Both the position numbers and the translations under genes were made by a program. From assembly GCA_021772975.1 (NCBI GenBank), contig JAJFKY010000022.1:310001-374000 (forward strand): DNA of 64,000 bases, given 5' to 3'. The stretch's first letter is position 1. Every line of letters begins with the position of its first letter. This stretch comes from Gammaproteobacteria bacterium (lineage in GTDB: Bacteria > Pseudomonadota > Gammaproteobacteria > Xanthomonadales > Wenzhouxiangellaceae). Below the pieces are notes generated by a model, which was not told the origin of the DNA, made no database searches, and saw nothing but the letters and a program-made list of their open reading frames with translations. Below are positions 1 through 10,402 of this stretch, piece by piece.

Positions 1-704
1 CCGGCCAGACGTGCCGGTGTTTCTACTTCCTGGAAAAAGTACAGCAGAATATTGTCGATACTTTCTACGTTTTCGCCTTCTTTGTAGTACAGGCCCAGAA
101 ACTCTTCCCGCAGCTTGACCAGATTATAGGAACCGCCGGTGGTAACCGCGGCCTGGGTGTTGTAGCGTGTCCCGCCGATGCCTTTGAATTTCAGCTTATG
201 ATTCCACAGCAGTTCTTTGGCGCTTTCCGGAAACGGGAAGGGAAAACCTACTCCGGCGTTGGCTATGCCTTCGCCATCATTAATCAATTGGGCCGTCGAG
301 CCATTGGCCTTGGTCGCGGTATACACTCTTTCCGGAAAAGCCGCGGTCCGGCGGCTGGGATACACATTCATGTAGTAGGTATCCGGATAGCGGTTGAGCA
401 TGGCGATCTGGCCGGCCGAGAGGTTGTCAGCATATTGCTCGTAGTTGCTGGCATTAATCGTGAACAGGATTTCATCATCGGGGAATGGATCAGGGTGATG
501 GTCACCACTGGAGTAACCCGCCACCGGTGGTGACGTGATACCGCCATCCCAGGCAGGAATGGTGCCCGCAGCGTTGCCGGCAGCCTCCGAGCCCATCGGC
601 GTCAGATCATCGCCCAGGCGATCAACCTGATCAGGCTTAGGGCCGGCAATCGCTGTCGCCGCCATCAGACAGGCTGCGGCCAGCAGGGAATATTGATATC
701 GCAT
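1..704 (-). CDS. DUF1329 family envelope protein, 3' end outside window
   Basis: The frame opens at ATG 704 and runs off the left edge, giving about 234 N-terminal residues. A cleavable signal peptide ending near AIAGP is followed by a mature protein starting PKPDQVDRLGDDLTPMGSEA, then an AWDGGI segment, which I recognise as the start of DUF1329 proteins (outer-membrane lipoprotein-sorting fold). A strong Shine-Dalgarno (GGAGGAG) lies about 8 nt upstream of the ATG. It follows the DUF1302 gene by 49 bp on the same strand; DUF1302 and DUF1329 genes are habitually paired in proteobacteria and probably work together in the envelope, perhaps on a hydrophobic substrate. The exact function is unknown. 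The C-terminal half is missing only because the window ends. Confidence 0.85.
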   Translation of the reverse strand, partial: MRYQYSLLAAACLMAATAIAGPKPDQVDRLGDDLTPMGSEAAGNAAGTIPAWDGGITSPPVAGYSSGDHHPDPFPDDEILFTINASNYEQYADNLSAGQIAMLNRYPDTYYMNVYPSRRTAAFPERVYTATKANGSTAQLINDGEGIANAGVGFPFPFPESAKELLWNHKLKFKGIGGTRYNTQAAVTTGGSYNLVKLREEFLGLYYKEGENVESIDNILLYFFQEVETPARLA

Positions 705-753
705 AGGGCTTTCTCCTCCGAAAAACTGTTATAAATAACTCAGGCTATTAATA

Positions 754-2589
754 TTAAAATGCGTAGCTGATCGATGCCGTAACAAAGTCGCGGTCACTCA
801 GGGTATTGAACTCTCCACCACCAAAGTTAATGGTGTAGCTTAATGTTCCTGTCCAGCTGGCAAGATAAGTCGCATTAATAGCGAAGGTTAAGGCCTTGCG
901 CCCATCAATAAAGTTCCCGCCGGGTCCAGGCGTGGTGCCATTCACGTCATGATTAAAAGCAATCCGTGGTGCCAGATTGACCGCTCCGATAGCATTATTA
1001 TAAGTCGCGGCCAGCACTGCCCGATAACCCCAGCTGAAGGAATCCGGAAAGCCTTCCACCTGGGTCACCGGATTTCTGAAATTACCGGTGGTCTCGTCAA
1101 AACCGCCGCCGGTATTGGTACCCGGGCCATTCAGACGCAGCACGTCAGGATTCGGCATATCCCACACTTTGGTCGCGCCTACCTCAGCTACAAACGCCAG
1201 TTCATTGGCGCGCAAAAAGTTATTCGGGCCAAAAATCTGGGTAATGGTGAACTGCGCCTGAGTCACATCACGCTGGATAAAGCCCCGAATTTCCTCGCCC
1301 GGGGCGAATGAGCCCAGCTGGCTGACAAACCGGTTGGCCGGATCAGGCACGGCAACATTGAGTGGCGTCAAACCGGCAAACAGCACTTCCGCATCATCGA
1401 TCTGATAGGGCTGATCGACCCGGTAGGTGATTTCACCAGCCAGCGAGACAAAACCGCCCAGGGTGGTATTGAAGCTGGCGCCGAACAAATCAATGTTTTC
1501 AGGGTATTCAACAAAGAAAGTACCGCTGGACAGACTGCTGTTGGTCACCGCGGTGCCGCTGATCAAAGGTAAACGGCTGTTGTAATGCAGATAGAACAGA
1601 CCGAACTCGGTACCGTCATTAAAGTCTTCAGCAAAATACCGTATCGCCGCACCAAACTGGGCATCACCATCTCCAGGGGCACGATCCGGCGCGCGTGGCA
1701 ATGCGCCAAACGGAAGGCTGCCATCCGGCAAACGATCATCTCCCAGCAGACCAAAGCCAAGCATTGCAAACTCACCACCAGGCGTGGCGAAATCATTGTC
1801 ACTGAAATAAGTACCGGCCGGATCGGGATCGATCTGCTCAAACTCAAACAGATACACTGCTTCGATCGACAGGCTGTCAGTGATCGGCAGGCTGGTCCAG
1901 ACCATTTCAATCGGCAGGAAAGCATTGCGCAGTTCGGCGCCAGCCGAACGCAGTGCCGCAACATTGATCGGGTTGATCACATTAATGCCGTTCTGGATAA
2001 AAGTACTTTCACCCCAGCTGACCACCTGACGGCCCAGCCGTACCGTACCGGTGCCCGCGCCGAATTCAAAATCACCGTACACATAGGCATCCAGCAACTG
2101 CAGGTCGGTACCGACAAAGCGCTTGGCGGTGTCGGATAATTCCGAGCGGTTCTCATTCTCGAAATCATAGTAATAAGTGGCCCGGAAAAAGCCACCGAAC
2201 TGACCGTTGGTGACATCCAGTTCACTGGTGACACGTACCTGATTGGTGTACAGATCCCATTGATCGTAATTGAGATTGCCATCATCACCGTTGACGGAAA
2301 AGGTTCCGAACGGCAGGTCAATCAGCTCCTGGGTGGTAAAGGCGGTCGGGTCCTCCAGCAGATTGGCGAAACCCACCAGGTCTTCATCACGTTCTTCAAC
2401 CCGGATGCCGATACCATAGGTAATGGTGGTATCCAGCCGTGCTGTCCAATCCCCGAAATCAAATTCCAATGCAGCCGCATTGCCCGACATACCCAGCGCA
2501 GTCAGCATCAGTGCTCCGGATACTGCCTTGCTCAAACTGCTGCGTTGCAGCTGGCGGGCGGTTTTGATGTTGTTATTTATGTGTTTCAT
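754..2589 (-). CDS. DUF1302 family outer-membrane beta-barrel protein
   Basis: A 611-residue protein with a long signal peptide (about 41 residues, cleaved after GNAAA) and a mature part rich in alternating hydrophobic and aromatic strands. It ends in an aromatic residue (TASISYAF), as outer-membrane barrels recognised by BAM do. The early segment LEFDFGDWTARLDTTITYG and the LGRQVVSWGE motif near residue 190 are typical of DUF1302. GAGG lies about 9 nt before the ATG. It sits between a lipoprotein lipase (10 bp upstream) and the DUF1329 partner (49 bp downstream), so all three are probably one transcript. Family members are thought to act in outer-membrane passage of hydrophobic compounds, but this is not proven; a role in handling lipase products is my inference. 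Confidence 0.85.
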   Translation of the reverse strand: MKHINNNIKTARQLQRSSLSKAVSGALMLTALGMSGNAAALEFDFGDWTARLDTTITYGIGIRVEERDEDLVGFANLLEDPTAFTTQELIDLPFGTFSVNGDDGNLNYDQWDLYTNQVRVTSELDVTNGQFGGFFRATYYYDFENENRSELSDTAKRFVGTDLQLLDAYVYGDFEFGAGTGTVRLGRQVVSWGESTFIQNGINVINPINVAALRSAGAELRNAFLPIEMVWTSLPITDSLSIEAVYLFEFEQIDPDPAGTYFSDNDFATPGGEFAMLGFGLLGDDRLPDGSLPFGALPRAPDRAPGDGDAQFGAAIRYFAEDFNDGTEFGLFYLHYNSRLPLISGTAVTNSSLSSGTFFVEYPENIDLFGASFNTTLGGFVSLAGEITYRVDQPYQIDDAEVLFAGLTPLNVAVPDPANRFVSQLGSFAPGEEIRGFIQRDVTQAQFTITQIFGPNNFLRANELAFVAEVGATKVWDMPNPDVLRLNGPGTNTGGGFDETTGNFRNPVTQVEGFPDSFSWGYRAVLAATYNNAIGAVNLAPRIAFNHDVNGTTPGPGGNFIDGRKALTFAINATYLASWTGTLSYTINFGGGEFNTLSDRDFVTASISYAF

Positions 2590-2599
2590 CTTAACTACC

Positions 2600-4747
2600 T
2601 CAATCCTGGATCACATTCGGGTTGGCAATCATCACGCTGATGCCGCCACTTGCCAGCAGACTGGCCATCTCGCCCTGCATTTCCGCAGTGGCTGCCGGAG
2701 AGTCCGCGGGGCTGAGCAGTGAGCCATGTCCGGCTGGTGGCAGGAAGGTTACATTAGCGCGCACGCCCATCGGATCAGTCAAGCTGCTGCTGATGTTCTG
2801 CACACCCAGCTGCGGCAGCAACGGGAAGCCGCCGGATAACGGCGCGCCCGCGACAGTATTGGGGATAACCTGATCATTGATGACGGTCTGTACCACAATG
2901 GAATTGGTGGCGCCGGTGATCGCTGCCCAGTTGATCGGGTCGGCACTGTCGATAGCCGTCTGGGCCGCGCCAAGAAATGCGGCAAAATCCGCTGACCCGG
3001 GCTCAATCCCCGCCGCCTGCAAGCCTGCCGCGATGGTCGGGCCAAATGTCGGTGAACCTGCCAGCAGATTGGCAATGCCACCGCCCGGAACCGATAGCAG
3101 TCCGGTGTTAACGGTTGGCTCCAGCGCCAGGAAAGGAATGCCGGCGATAGAACCCAGTGACTGGCCGATAAAGCCGATGTTGCCACCATCCAGATCGGTG
3201 TTGCTGTCATCGCCGTCAATGTTGATGCCCGGCACGGTCAAAGCCAGTACCGATAGATCGGCAATCGACTGACGCAGGTTATCCCGGGAAGCCAGCAGGT
3301 TGGTCAGATTCACGAAAAAAGTACCGGATGGATCGATCATGCCATCCGGCCCTGATGCACCGGTGGCGTTATCACTCACATCCAGATCAAAAGTACGCTC
3401 ATTGGCGTCGGGCCCGAATGGGTTGTCCTGGCCGAACGGGGTGTTCTCAACATACAGCGGCGAGGTGACATCAGTGATGCCATGCAGGGCCTGATCAATC
3501 GCGATAACCGCAAAGCCAACCGATGCCATGGTATCGGCAATCGCCAGCATGTCACTGCGATTGCGGGTGATGCCATGCATGTAAATGGCTACCGGCCAGC
3601 CGCTGGCTGGACGCGACATGCCACTGGATGCATTAGGAACGCTCATCAATACCGGTACGGTCTGGATGCCGTTCACCACCGGAATCGGATTGGCCACCGT
3701 AACATTGGTTGAGGTCGGATCAAGACCAAACGCATCAAATGGCGGCACATAAGCACCCGGCTCAGCTCGCCAGAATTCGGTCAGTGGCGCGATGGGATTG
3801 CCGGCGGATGGAATGCCTGAATAATACGGCAGCGAAATGGTGCCGATGAAGACGTCCGCGATACCCGGTGAAGCGCCTGGCGGCAGCACATCAGCAGTGG
3901 TAAAGCCTGATGGCACCACGGTGGCCGGCGCTGGCGTAGCCAGCGAACGCACCACACCGAGTACCGGGGTGATGGATTGCGTGGTCATGGTCCAGCTGAT
4001 TACGATCTCCTCGGTGGGAATGCCAGAGAATGCTGACACCGCCGCTTCCTGAGCACTGACGATCTGCCGTAATGGCTCCAGTGCCTGAGCGGTCGCGGTG
4101 GGGAGAATGGGATCAGTGCTGTTGCCACTGGCATCCACCAGTGGACTTGTGCGTTTGGCGACAAAATAGGCCTGCGACGGCGTGGAATCATTGCCCGCCG
4201 TATCCTGCACGTCATCAGTGACAACCGCCATGTAACTGGTCAACTGATCCAGCGGCTGCAAGGGGATAATGGCAACCGTGGTCGGACTGGCCAGGGTAGC
4301 CACGTATTCAACCCCTGGCGTTAATTCACGCACCACACCGGATACCGCAATCGTGCCGGTTACCAGGGTTACCTGAAACACCCTGACACTGCTGCCCGGG
4401 ATCACGGTGGCGGGATTGATATTGGCTGAAAAGCCGGTTGACCAGGGGGCCACGGTGCTGAAGCCATCCAGCGCATTCAGGGCAACCTGGGGATTACTGA
4501 AATCGGTTGGATCAGCCACCGGTATATTCAATGTCAGATCAGTAGTGCCCAGTAACAGCAGATTGTTTGGGAAAGGGATGACGCCCATGGTCGGGTCAAA
4601 ATTGGCTGTGATAGTAGCCGTAATGACTTGACCGTTGTCAGTCGTCGCAGGTGGGGTGGGAACAGCTCTACTCGCACTGCCGCTATCAGAACACGCAGTC
4701 AGAAACATAGCCATTGCCACCAGCAGCAAACAGAAAACTCTTCTCAT
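2600..4747 (-). CDS. Extracellular lipoprotein lipase, Pla-1/cef (VirJ-like) family
   Basis: A 715-residue lipoprotein. The signal peptide ends in the lipobox LTAC with the lipidated Cys at position 19, followed by an SDSGS linker that favours outer-membrane sorting. The N-terminal Ig-like part (GVIPFPNNLLL, ALNALDGFSTVAPWSTGFS) matches the bacterial lipase N-terminal domain. The alpha/beta-hydrolase part has the nucleophile elbow GQSLGS (Ser about 530), an Asp candidate in INDQVIPN and a His candidate in PPAGHGS near the C-terminus. GGGGAG precedes the ATG. It is the first gene of an apparent operon with DUF1302 and DUF1329, which suggests lipid or ester hydrolysis at the cell surface coupled to uptake. 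The substrate cannot be told from sequence. Confidence 0.8.
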   Translation of the reverse strand: MRRVFCLLLVAMAMFLTACSDSGSASRAVPTPPATTDNGQVITATITANFDPTMGVIPFPNNLLLLGTTDLTLNIPVADPTDFSNPQVALNALDGFSTVAPWSTGFSANINPATVIPGSSVRVFQVTLVTGTIAVSGVVRELTPGVEYVATLASPTTVAIIPLQPLDQLTSYMAVVTDDVQDTAGNDSTPSQAYFVAKRTSPLVDASGNSTDPILPTATAQALEPLRQIVSAQEAAVSAFSGIPTEEIVISWTMTTQSITPVLGVVRSLATPAPATVVPSGFTTADVLPPGASPGIADVFIGTISLPYYSGIPSAGNPIAPLTEFWRAEPGAYVPPFDAFGLDPTSTNVTVANPIPVVNGIQTVPVLMSVPNASSGMSRPASGWPVAIYMHGITRNRSDMLAIADTMASVGFAVIAIDQALHGITDVTSPLYVENTPFGQDNPFGPDANERTFDLDVSDNATGASGPDGMIDPSGTFFVNLTNLLASRDNLRQSIADLSVLALTVPGINIDGDDSNTDLDGGNIGFIGQSLGSIAGIPFLALEPTVNTGLLSVPGGGIANLLAGSPTFGPTIAAGLQAAGIEPGSADFAAFLGAAQTAIDSADPINWAAITGATNSIVVQTVINDQVIPNTVAGAPLSGGFPLLPQLGVQNISSSLTDPMGVRANVTFLPPAGHGSLLSPADSPAATAEMQGEMASLLASGGISVMIANPNVIQD

Positions 4748-4932
4748 TTTTCTCCCCGAAGGCAGCCGATTAACGAATTGGTAACTTCTTATTATATTAG
4801 GTAGTAGCTTAGTCTTATTGCAAGCAGTTTCTCACCAAAAGTCGCGAATCGTTGAAAAAGTCAGCCATTTATGGCAACGCTATTGATCCAGCTATCCATT
4901 CTTAAGCGTATGGTGTCCGGTGTCGCAAATGA

Positions 4933-6753
4933 CTATTCCCCAACCTGGCGGCTGGCGCGTTTGCGCTCATGCTCCAGCAGAAATTTCTTGCGGATGCGAA
5001 TCGCGGCGGGTGTCACCTCCACCAATTCATCGTCATCGATAAATTCCAGCGCCTGCTCCAAAGTAAACCGAATGGCCGGACTCAGGATCAGACTGTCGTC
5101 TTTGCCCGCGGCACGGATATTGTTCAACTGTTTAGCTTTGAGCGGATTCACGGTCAGATCGTTGCTGCGGCTGTGGATTCCGACCACCTGGCCGCCATAG
5201 ATATCTTCAGCGTGCCCGACCAGCAGACGTCCACGTTCCTGTAATGTGAACAGTGCGTATGCCAGGGCCTTGCCAGTACCATTGGAAATCAGCACGCCAT
5301 TCTTGCGCTGGGCAATCTCGCCCGGCTGGTGCGGTCCCCAATGATCAAAGATGTGGTGCAAAATACCGGTGCCCGCGGTCAGCGTCCGGAATTCATTCTG
5401 GAAACCGATCAGGCCGCGCGCCGGGATGATGTAATCCAGCCGCACTCTGCCCTTGCCATCCGGTCGCATATCGCGAAGTTCGGCCCGGCGCTCGCCAAGC
5501 TTTTCCATCACTGCACCCTGATAGGGATCTTCCATGTCCACCACCAGAACCTCGTAGGGTTCCTGCTTAGCACCGTCGACCTCGCGGATAACCACCTCTG
5601 GCCGTGAAACCGCGATCTCAAAACCTTCTCGGCGCATGGTTTCCAGCAAGATCGATAAATGCAGCTCGCCCCGGCCCGAGACGCGGAATTTATCAGGATC
5701 GTCGGTCTGCTCAACTCTTAGTGCCACGTTGTGCGAGGTCTCACGCGCCAGCCGCTCCTGAATCTGGCGGCTGGTCAGATACTTGCCATCCTTGCCGGCA
5801 AACGGGGAATTGTTGACCCGGAAAAACATTGAGATGGTAGGTTCATCGACACTCAGTACCGGCAGTGGATCGGGCTGGTCCCGGGTACACAGGGTATCGG
5901 AAATACCAATCCCTTCGACGCCGGTGACCGCGATAATATCGCCCGCCTGAGCCTGCGGCACTTCGACCCGCTGCAAACCATGAAAACCCAATACCTGTAA
6001 TACCCGGCCATTGCGGGCCTTGCCATCGCGATCCACCACGGTAATCTGCATATTAGTGCGCACCCGCCCGCGCTGCACCCGCCCGATACCGATCACCCCG
6101 ACATAACTGGAATAGTCGAGTGAACTGACCCGCATTTGAAAGGTTCCTTCAGCGTCCACCTCCGGTGCCTGGACGGCTTCGGTAATCACTTTGAACAGCG
6201 GCTGCATATCGCCTTCGCGAACATCGTTCTCCAGGCTGGCATAACCCTGCAGGGCAGAGCAATACACCACCGGAAAATCCAGCTGCTCATCACTGGCGCC
6301 GAGGTTATCAAACAGATCAAAGGTCTGGTCCAGCACCCAATCAGGTCGCGCGCCTTCACGATCGATCTTATTAATAACCACAATCGGCTTAAAACCCATG
6401 GCAAAGGCTTTTTGGGTCACGAACCGGGTCTGCGGCATTGGTCCATCCACCGCATCCACCAGCAGCAGCACCGAATCAACCATTGACAGCACCCGCTCCA
6501 CCTCACCGCCAAAGTCAGCATGGCCTGGTGTGTCCACGATGTTGATGCGGTAATCGCCCCAGGTGATCGCGGTATTCTTGGATAAGATGGTAATCCCGCG
6601 CTCCCGCTCCAGATCACCTGAATCCATCACCCGTTCCTGCATATCCTGGCGCATATCCAGCGTACCGGACTGGCGCAACAGCTGATCAACCAGCGTGGTT
6701 TTGCCGTGATCCACATGAGCAATAATCGCAATATTGCGAAGCATATCGGACAT
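4933..6753 (-). CDS. typA: Ribosome-associated translational GTPase TypA/BipA
   Basis: A 606-residue GTPase once the start is placed at ATG 6753 ([19 protein letters not shown]); the longer frame to 6810 adds an unlikely leader, and AGGA lies about 11 nt upstream of 6753. The G motifs are clear: AHVDHGKT (P loop, residues 12-19), DTPGHADF (G3) and NKID (G4). Domain II, EF-G III/V-like domains and the BipA C-terminal domain follow, with normal family length. TypA binds the 70S/50S ribosome and aids 50S assembly at low temperature and under stress. It stands alone, convergent with nothing and divergent from the small membrane protein at 6995. Confident identification. Confidence 0.97.
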   Translation of the reverse strand: MSDMLRNIAIIAHVDHGKTTLVDQLLRQSGTLDMRQDMQERVMDSGDLERERGITILSKNTAITWGDYRINIVDTPGHADFGGEVERVLSMVDSVLLLVDAVDGPMPQTRFVTQKAFAMGFKPIVVINKIDREGARPDWVLDQTFDLFDNLGASDEQLDFPVVYCSALQGYASLENDVREGDMQPLFKVITEAVQAPEVDAEGTFQMRVSSLDYSSYVGVIGIGRVQRGRVRTNMQITVVDRDGKARNGRVLQVLGFHGLQRVEVPQAQAGDIIAVTGVEGIGISDTLCTRDQPDPLPVLSVDEPTISMFFRVNNSPFAGKDGKYLTSRQIQERLARETSHNVALRVEQTDDPDKFRVSGRGELHLSILLETMRREGFEIAVSRPEVVIREVDGAKQEPYEVLVVDMEDPYQGAVMEKLGERRAELRDMRPDGKGRVRLDYIIPARGLIGFQNEFRTLTAGTGILHHIFDHWGPHQPGEIAQRKNGVLISNGTGKALAYALFTLQERGRLLVGHAEDIYGGQVVGIHSRSNDLTVNPLKAKQLNNIRAAGKDDSLILSPAIRFTLEQALEFIDDDELVEVTPAAIRIRKKFLLEHERKRASRQVGE

Positions 6754-6994
6754 AAGTTTGGTAATCCTGAAGAAAGATGAAGCCCGGCACTCGGAACGCG
6801 CCTGGTGCAAACCGGCTATTGTACCGGTTTAAGCCGCGCGAAACATAACCCTGGCAAGTTTCGGTAGTGCCTCAGCCACCTGCCTGCGTACCAGTCTGAT
6901 TGAAGACCATGCAACCGGTCTGGCAGCCCGCGAGCAGACTGCGGCATGACCGGCGTATACTACGCCTGACATCAAGACCAGTGAGAACCAACCC

Positions 6995-7384
6995 ATGGAT
7001 CGCGCAACCAACCTGCTCACCCTGCTTGGCGCACTGATCGCCATCGCCGTCATCGCCGTGATTGGCGAACCCGCCAATGGTCAATGGTGGCTGGGCGCCA
7101 GCGGCGCGATTGCCTGGGCACTGTGCCCGTATGCGGTGATGTGGCTGCTGAACAATGTGCTGGTTGCGGAACACCGTCAACGCGATATGGTGCTGTTGGT
7201 GACGGTACTGATAATGGTGGTTCTGGAGAGCGTGCAGATTGGCCTGGTGATCTACCACCAGGTTCCACAGTCGCTGGCCGGAGTGCTGCATAATCTGCCG
7301 GTGATTCAATTAATCATCGCGTTAGTGGGCGGAACACTGGCTTATCTGATGCCGGTAGCCATTAACAAGCAAGCCAGGCGCTGA
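6995..7384 (+). CDS. Small polytopic membrane protein, unknown function
   Basis: A 129-residue protein with about four predicted transmembrane stretches: residues 5-24 (LLTLLGALIAIAVIAVIG), 31-54, 66-86 (LLVTVLIMVVLESVQIGLVI) and 104-122. The second helix ends with a WLLNN turn and the C-terminus is basic (NKQARR), suggesting it faces the cytoplasm. I do not recognise a family. It is divergent from typA and about 370 bp before the repair cluster, so no operon partner is evident. The overlapping minus-strand frames look like shadows because only this frame has coherent membrane composition. Confidence 0.6.
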   Translation: MDRATNLLTLLGALIAIAVIAVIGEPANGQWWLGASGAIAWALCPYAVMWLLNNVLVAEHRQRDMVLLVTVLIMVVLESVQIGLVIYHQVPQSLAGVLHNLPVIQLIIALVGGTLAYLMPVAINKQARR

Positions 7385-7611
7385 TATTGGTGCGGCGGCG
7401 GCCTGACCTGGTCAATAATCTTTTCCACTGTGTCATTAAGACCATCTTGCTGTGTCCAGGCAAGACCTTTCACATTCGTTGCAGATAACAGTTCTCGATA
7501 AGACGGTGATCTAAATAGTTCCAGGTGGAAGCAAGCGAGTTGATGTAATGCACTGCGCTGATAACACTCCGCACCAATACTATCGATAACTTGTCTACCC
7601 GTGTCGGCTGG
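7342..7611 (-). pseudogene. Possible decayed coding remnant in the 7385-7752 gap
   Basis: The 368-bp gap before the exonuclease gene contains a minus-strand open stretch without a good start codon. It reads protein-like text such as SALHQLACFHLELFRSPSYR and VKGLAWTQQDGLNDTVEKII. It begins just after a TAA at 7612-7614 and runs into the 3' end of the small membrane protein gene on the other strand, where it becomes a shadow. I cannot name the family. It could be the 3' end of a lost gene or chance. No terminator, tRNA or repeat was seen in the rest of the gap. Confidence 0.25.
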
Positions 7612-7752
7612 TTAAAATGAGTGCCCGTATTTGCTCCCATATTTACTCTGATTGTATCGGGCTGTTACTGCGTTGGCCGCCAGCGAATCCATCTGACATA
7701 GATCTATGAAGTACCTTAGCAGCAACTAAGCAATCGCCACGAGGAACCAGTT

Positions 7753-8730
7753 TTGCTCGAATACCGTGCCGCCGGACTGTACTGCCCGGACGGTGATTTT
7801 TATATTGACCCCATGCGTCCGGTCGAGCGGGCTATTGTCACGCACGCACATGCCGATCACACCCGGGCCGGTATGCAGCATTACTGGTGCAGCCGCGAAG
7901 GGCTGGGCATTACCCGCCAGCGGATTCAGACCGACGCCAAAGTCACGCCGCTGGATTACGGAGAAACCATCCGAATGGGAGCAGTCAGCGTCAGCCTGCA
8001 TCCGGCCGGGCACATCCTGGGTTCCGCACAGGTTCGTATCCAGGGACCGGACAGCGTGTGGGTGATGTCGGGCGATTACAAACGCGGCGCTGACCCAACC
8101 TGCAGTAATTTTGAAGTGCTGCCGTGTGATGTGTTTATTACCGAAAGCACCTTTGCATTGCCGGTGTATCAATGGCAGCCGACCAGCGAGGTGGTCAGCG
8201 ATATCTACCACTGGTGGCAGACCAATGCCGAGGAAGGCAGACCCAGCGTACTGTTCTGCTATGCACTGGGCAAAAGCCAGCGGGTGCTGGCGCATTTATG
8301 CCGGCATACACAACAGCCGGTCTGGCTGCATGGCGCCATGACCCAGCTGGTTCAGAGCTATCGGGAAGCCGGTGTGGAACTGCTTGCAACCCGCCTGGTC
8401 AGCGACGCCGAAAAAAACTATCGATTCGAGCGTGATCTGATCCTGGCTCCGCCTGCTGCCGCCGGCACCACCTGGATGCGGCGTTTCCCCGGGCACGTCA
8501 GCGGCTTTGCCTCCGGCTGGATGCGCATTCGCGGTAACCGGCGACGGCGAGGTTATGACCGGGGCTTTGTGTTGTCCGATCACGCTGACTGGAATGAATT
8601 AACCACCACCATAGAAGCAACCGGCGCGCACAGAATCCTGGTTCACCATGGCCGCGGCGAGGCCCTGGTCCGCTACCTTCAGGAACAGGGCAGACAGGCT
8701 GAAATATTTAAGTTCGCGGGGCATGCCTGA
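7753..8730 (+). CDS. Ligase-associated DNA exonuclease, metallo-beta-lactamase fold
   Basis: A 325-residue MBL-fold nuclease of the SNM1/CPSF-like group that travels with bacterial ATP-dependent ligases. The metal motif HAHADH is at residues 31-36; further ligands are likely in HPAGHILGSAQV, the MSGDYKR segment (motif 3 Asp) and the C-terminal SDHADWNEL. The start is TTG at 7753, supported by GAGGA at 7741-7745 with a 7-nt spacer. It is the first of four co-directional genes (exonuclease, ligase, helicase, phosphoesterase), a constellation known from pseudomonads and many other proteobacteria and believed to process and seal damaged DNA ends. Length and motif order are normal. Confidence 0.92.
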   Translation: MLEYRAAGLYCPDGDFYIDPMRPVERAIVTHAHADHTRAGMQHYWCSREGLGITRQRIQTDAKVTPLDYGETIRMGAVSVSLHPAGHILGSAQVRIQGPDSVWVMSGDYKRGADPTCSNFEVLPCDVFITESTFALPVYQWQPTSEVVSDIYHWWQTNAEEGRPSVLFCYALGKSQRVLAHLCRHTQQPVWLHGAMTQLVQSYREAGVELLATRLVSDAEKNYRFERDLILAPPAAAGTTWMRRFPGHVSGFASGWMRIRGNRRRRGYDRGFVLSDHADWNELTTTIEATGAHRILVHHGRGEALVRYLQEQGRQAEIFKFAGHA

Positions 8731-8748
8731 GCGCGGCGGATAATTATC

Positions 8749-10350
8749 ATGCAGCGGTTTGCTGATCTCTACCGTCAACTGGACGAGACGACTTCCACCA
8801 ATCGCAAGGTGGCTGCGATGGTTGATTATTTCCATTCGGCCGAACCAGCGGATGCTGCCTGGGCGGTGTATTTTCTAACCGGCAAACGCTTAAAGCGATT
8901 GATCAATACTCGCGAACTGCGGGAATGGACCGCCGAATTGTCCGGCCTGCCGTTGTGGCTGGTTGAAGACAGCTATGAGCATGTCGGCGATCTGGCTGAA
9001 ACCATGGCCCTGCTGTTGCCGGACGATCAAGTCTCTGATATCCGGCTGCCGTTGCATCAATGGGTGGCACAGCGCATCCGGCCGTTAAGCCAAATCAAGC
9101 ATGAGCAACAGCGCAAACATGCCGTTATCGATTTGTGGCACAGCCTGCCGGTCAATCAGCGATTGGTACTGAACAAACTGCTGACCGGTGCTTTTCGGGT
9201 CGGTGTTTCACGGCGTCTGGTAACCCGGGCACTGGCACGGGTGGCAGGCATGGACAGTACCCTTATTGCGCATCGGCTGATGGGCGACTGGCAGGCCAGT
9301 GCCGAGGCCTATCAGCAATTGATCGATCCACGGGAAACCTGTTTTGACAGCTCCACGCCCTATCCTTTTTTTCTGGCCTCGCCGCTGGAAAGCGAACCGG
9401 CGGAACTGGGCGATATCGATGCCTGGGCAGCAGAATGGAAATGGGATGGCATCCGTGCTCAGCTGATCCGCCGTCAGGACGATTGCTTTATCTGGTCACG
9501 CGGAGAGGACTTAATGCAGGGCCGCTTTCCGGAGCTTGAAGCAGCCGCCAGCCAACTGCCGAATGGTTGTGTACTGGACGGAGAAATACTCGCCTGGCGA
9601 GACAATCAACCACTGCCATTTAATGTCCTGCAGACCCGCATCGGCCGCAAGCGGCCCGGTCCGGGAACGCTGCAAAAAGCTCCGGTGGCATTTCTGACTT
9701 ATGATCTGCTGGAATACGGCGGCGAAGACTGGCGTAACCGCGGCTGGCAGCAACGCCGGGCACAGCTGGAAAAACTGATACAGGCGGCCGCACAAACGCA
9801 GCTGCGCTGCTCGCCCATCGTCGCGGCTACCAGTTGGGAGCAATTAAGCGAGTGGCATAGCCAGTCGCGTGAGCGCGGTGTGGAAGGCTATATTCTTAAA
9901 CAGCGTAACTCGATTTATCAGGTGGGTCGGAAACGGGGCGACTGGTGGAAGTGGAAAATTGATCCATACACGGTTGATGCCGTGCTGATCTATGCTCAGC
10001 CCGGTCACGGGCGACGCTCCAACCTGATGACTGATTACACCTTCGCGGTCTGGCATGAACAGGAACTGGTGCCTTTCGCGAAAGCGTATTCCGGCCTGAC
10101 CGACCAGGAAATCCGCGAACTTGACCGCTGGATTCGCAGCCATACCCTGGAACGCTTCGGGCCGGTGCGCTCGGTCGACGCAATGCATGTGTTTGAGCTG
10201 GCTTTTGAAGGCCTGAATCATTCCAAACGGCACAAGTCCGGGATCGCCGTGCGGTTTCCCCGGATATTGCGCTGGCGCAGGGATTTAGGGATTAAAGATG
10301 CTGATACCCTGACCGACATCAAACGGCTGCTGCCGCCAGGGACGAAATGA
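8749..10350 (+). CDS. ATP-dependent DNA ligase of the four-gene repair cluster
   Basis: A 533-residue ATP-dependent ligase with three parts: an N-terminal helical DNA-binding domain (about 1-195), the adenylation domain with the nucleotidyl motif EWKWDGIR (Lys 231 is the expected AMP acceptor), and an OB-fold domain. Other ligase motifs visible are SRGEDLMQGRFPEL (motif Ia/III area), VLDGEILAW, GVEGYILKQ (motif IV) and WWKWKIDPYTVDAVL (motif V). It starts 18 bp after the exonuclease gene. This is the bacterial stand-alone ligase type associated with Lhr-Core helicase, not NAD-dependent LigA and not LigD, as no polymerase or phosphoesterase domain is fused. Confidence 0.94.
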   Translation: MQRFADLYRQLDETTSTNRKVAAMVDYFHSAEPADAAWAVYFLTGKRLKRLINTRELREWTAELSGLPLWLVEDSYEHVGDLAETMALLLPDDQVSDIRLPLHQWVAQRIRPLSQIKHEQQRKHAVIDLWHSLPVNQRLVLNKLLTGAFRVGVSRRLVTRALARVAGMDSTLIAHRLMGDWQASAEAYQQLIDPRETCFDSSTPYPFFLASPLESEPAELGDIDAWAAEWKWDGIRAQLIRRQDDCFIWSRGEDLMQGRFPELEAAASQLPNGCVLDGEILAWRDNQPLPFNVLQTRIGRKRPGPGTLQKAPVAFLTYDLLEYGGEDWRNRGWQQRRAQLEKLIQAAAQTQLRCSPIVAATSWEQLSEWHSQSRERGVEGYILKQRNSIYQVGRKRGDWWKWKIDPYTVDAVLIYAQPGHGRRSNLMTDYTFAVWHEQELVPFAKAYSGLTDQEIRELDRWIRSHTLERFGPVRSVDAMHVFELAFEGLNHSKRHKSGIAVRFPRILRWRRDLGIKDADTLTDIKRLLPPGTK

Positions 10351-10402
10351 GTTTGGCGCCTGCTGCAGCTATGCTCGAGCTCGCTCGTGCAAGCGGGAAT
10401 CA

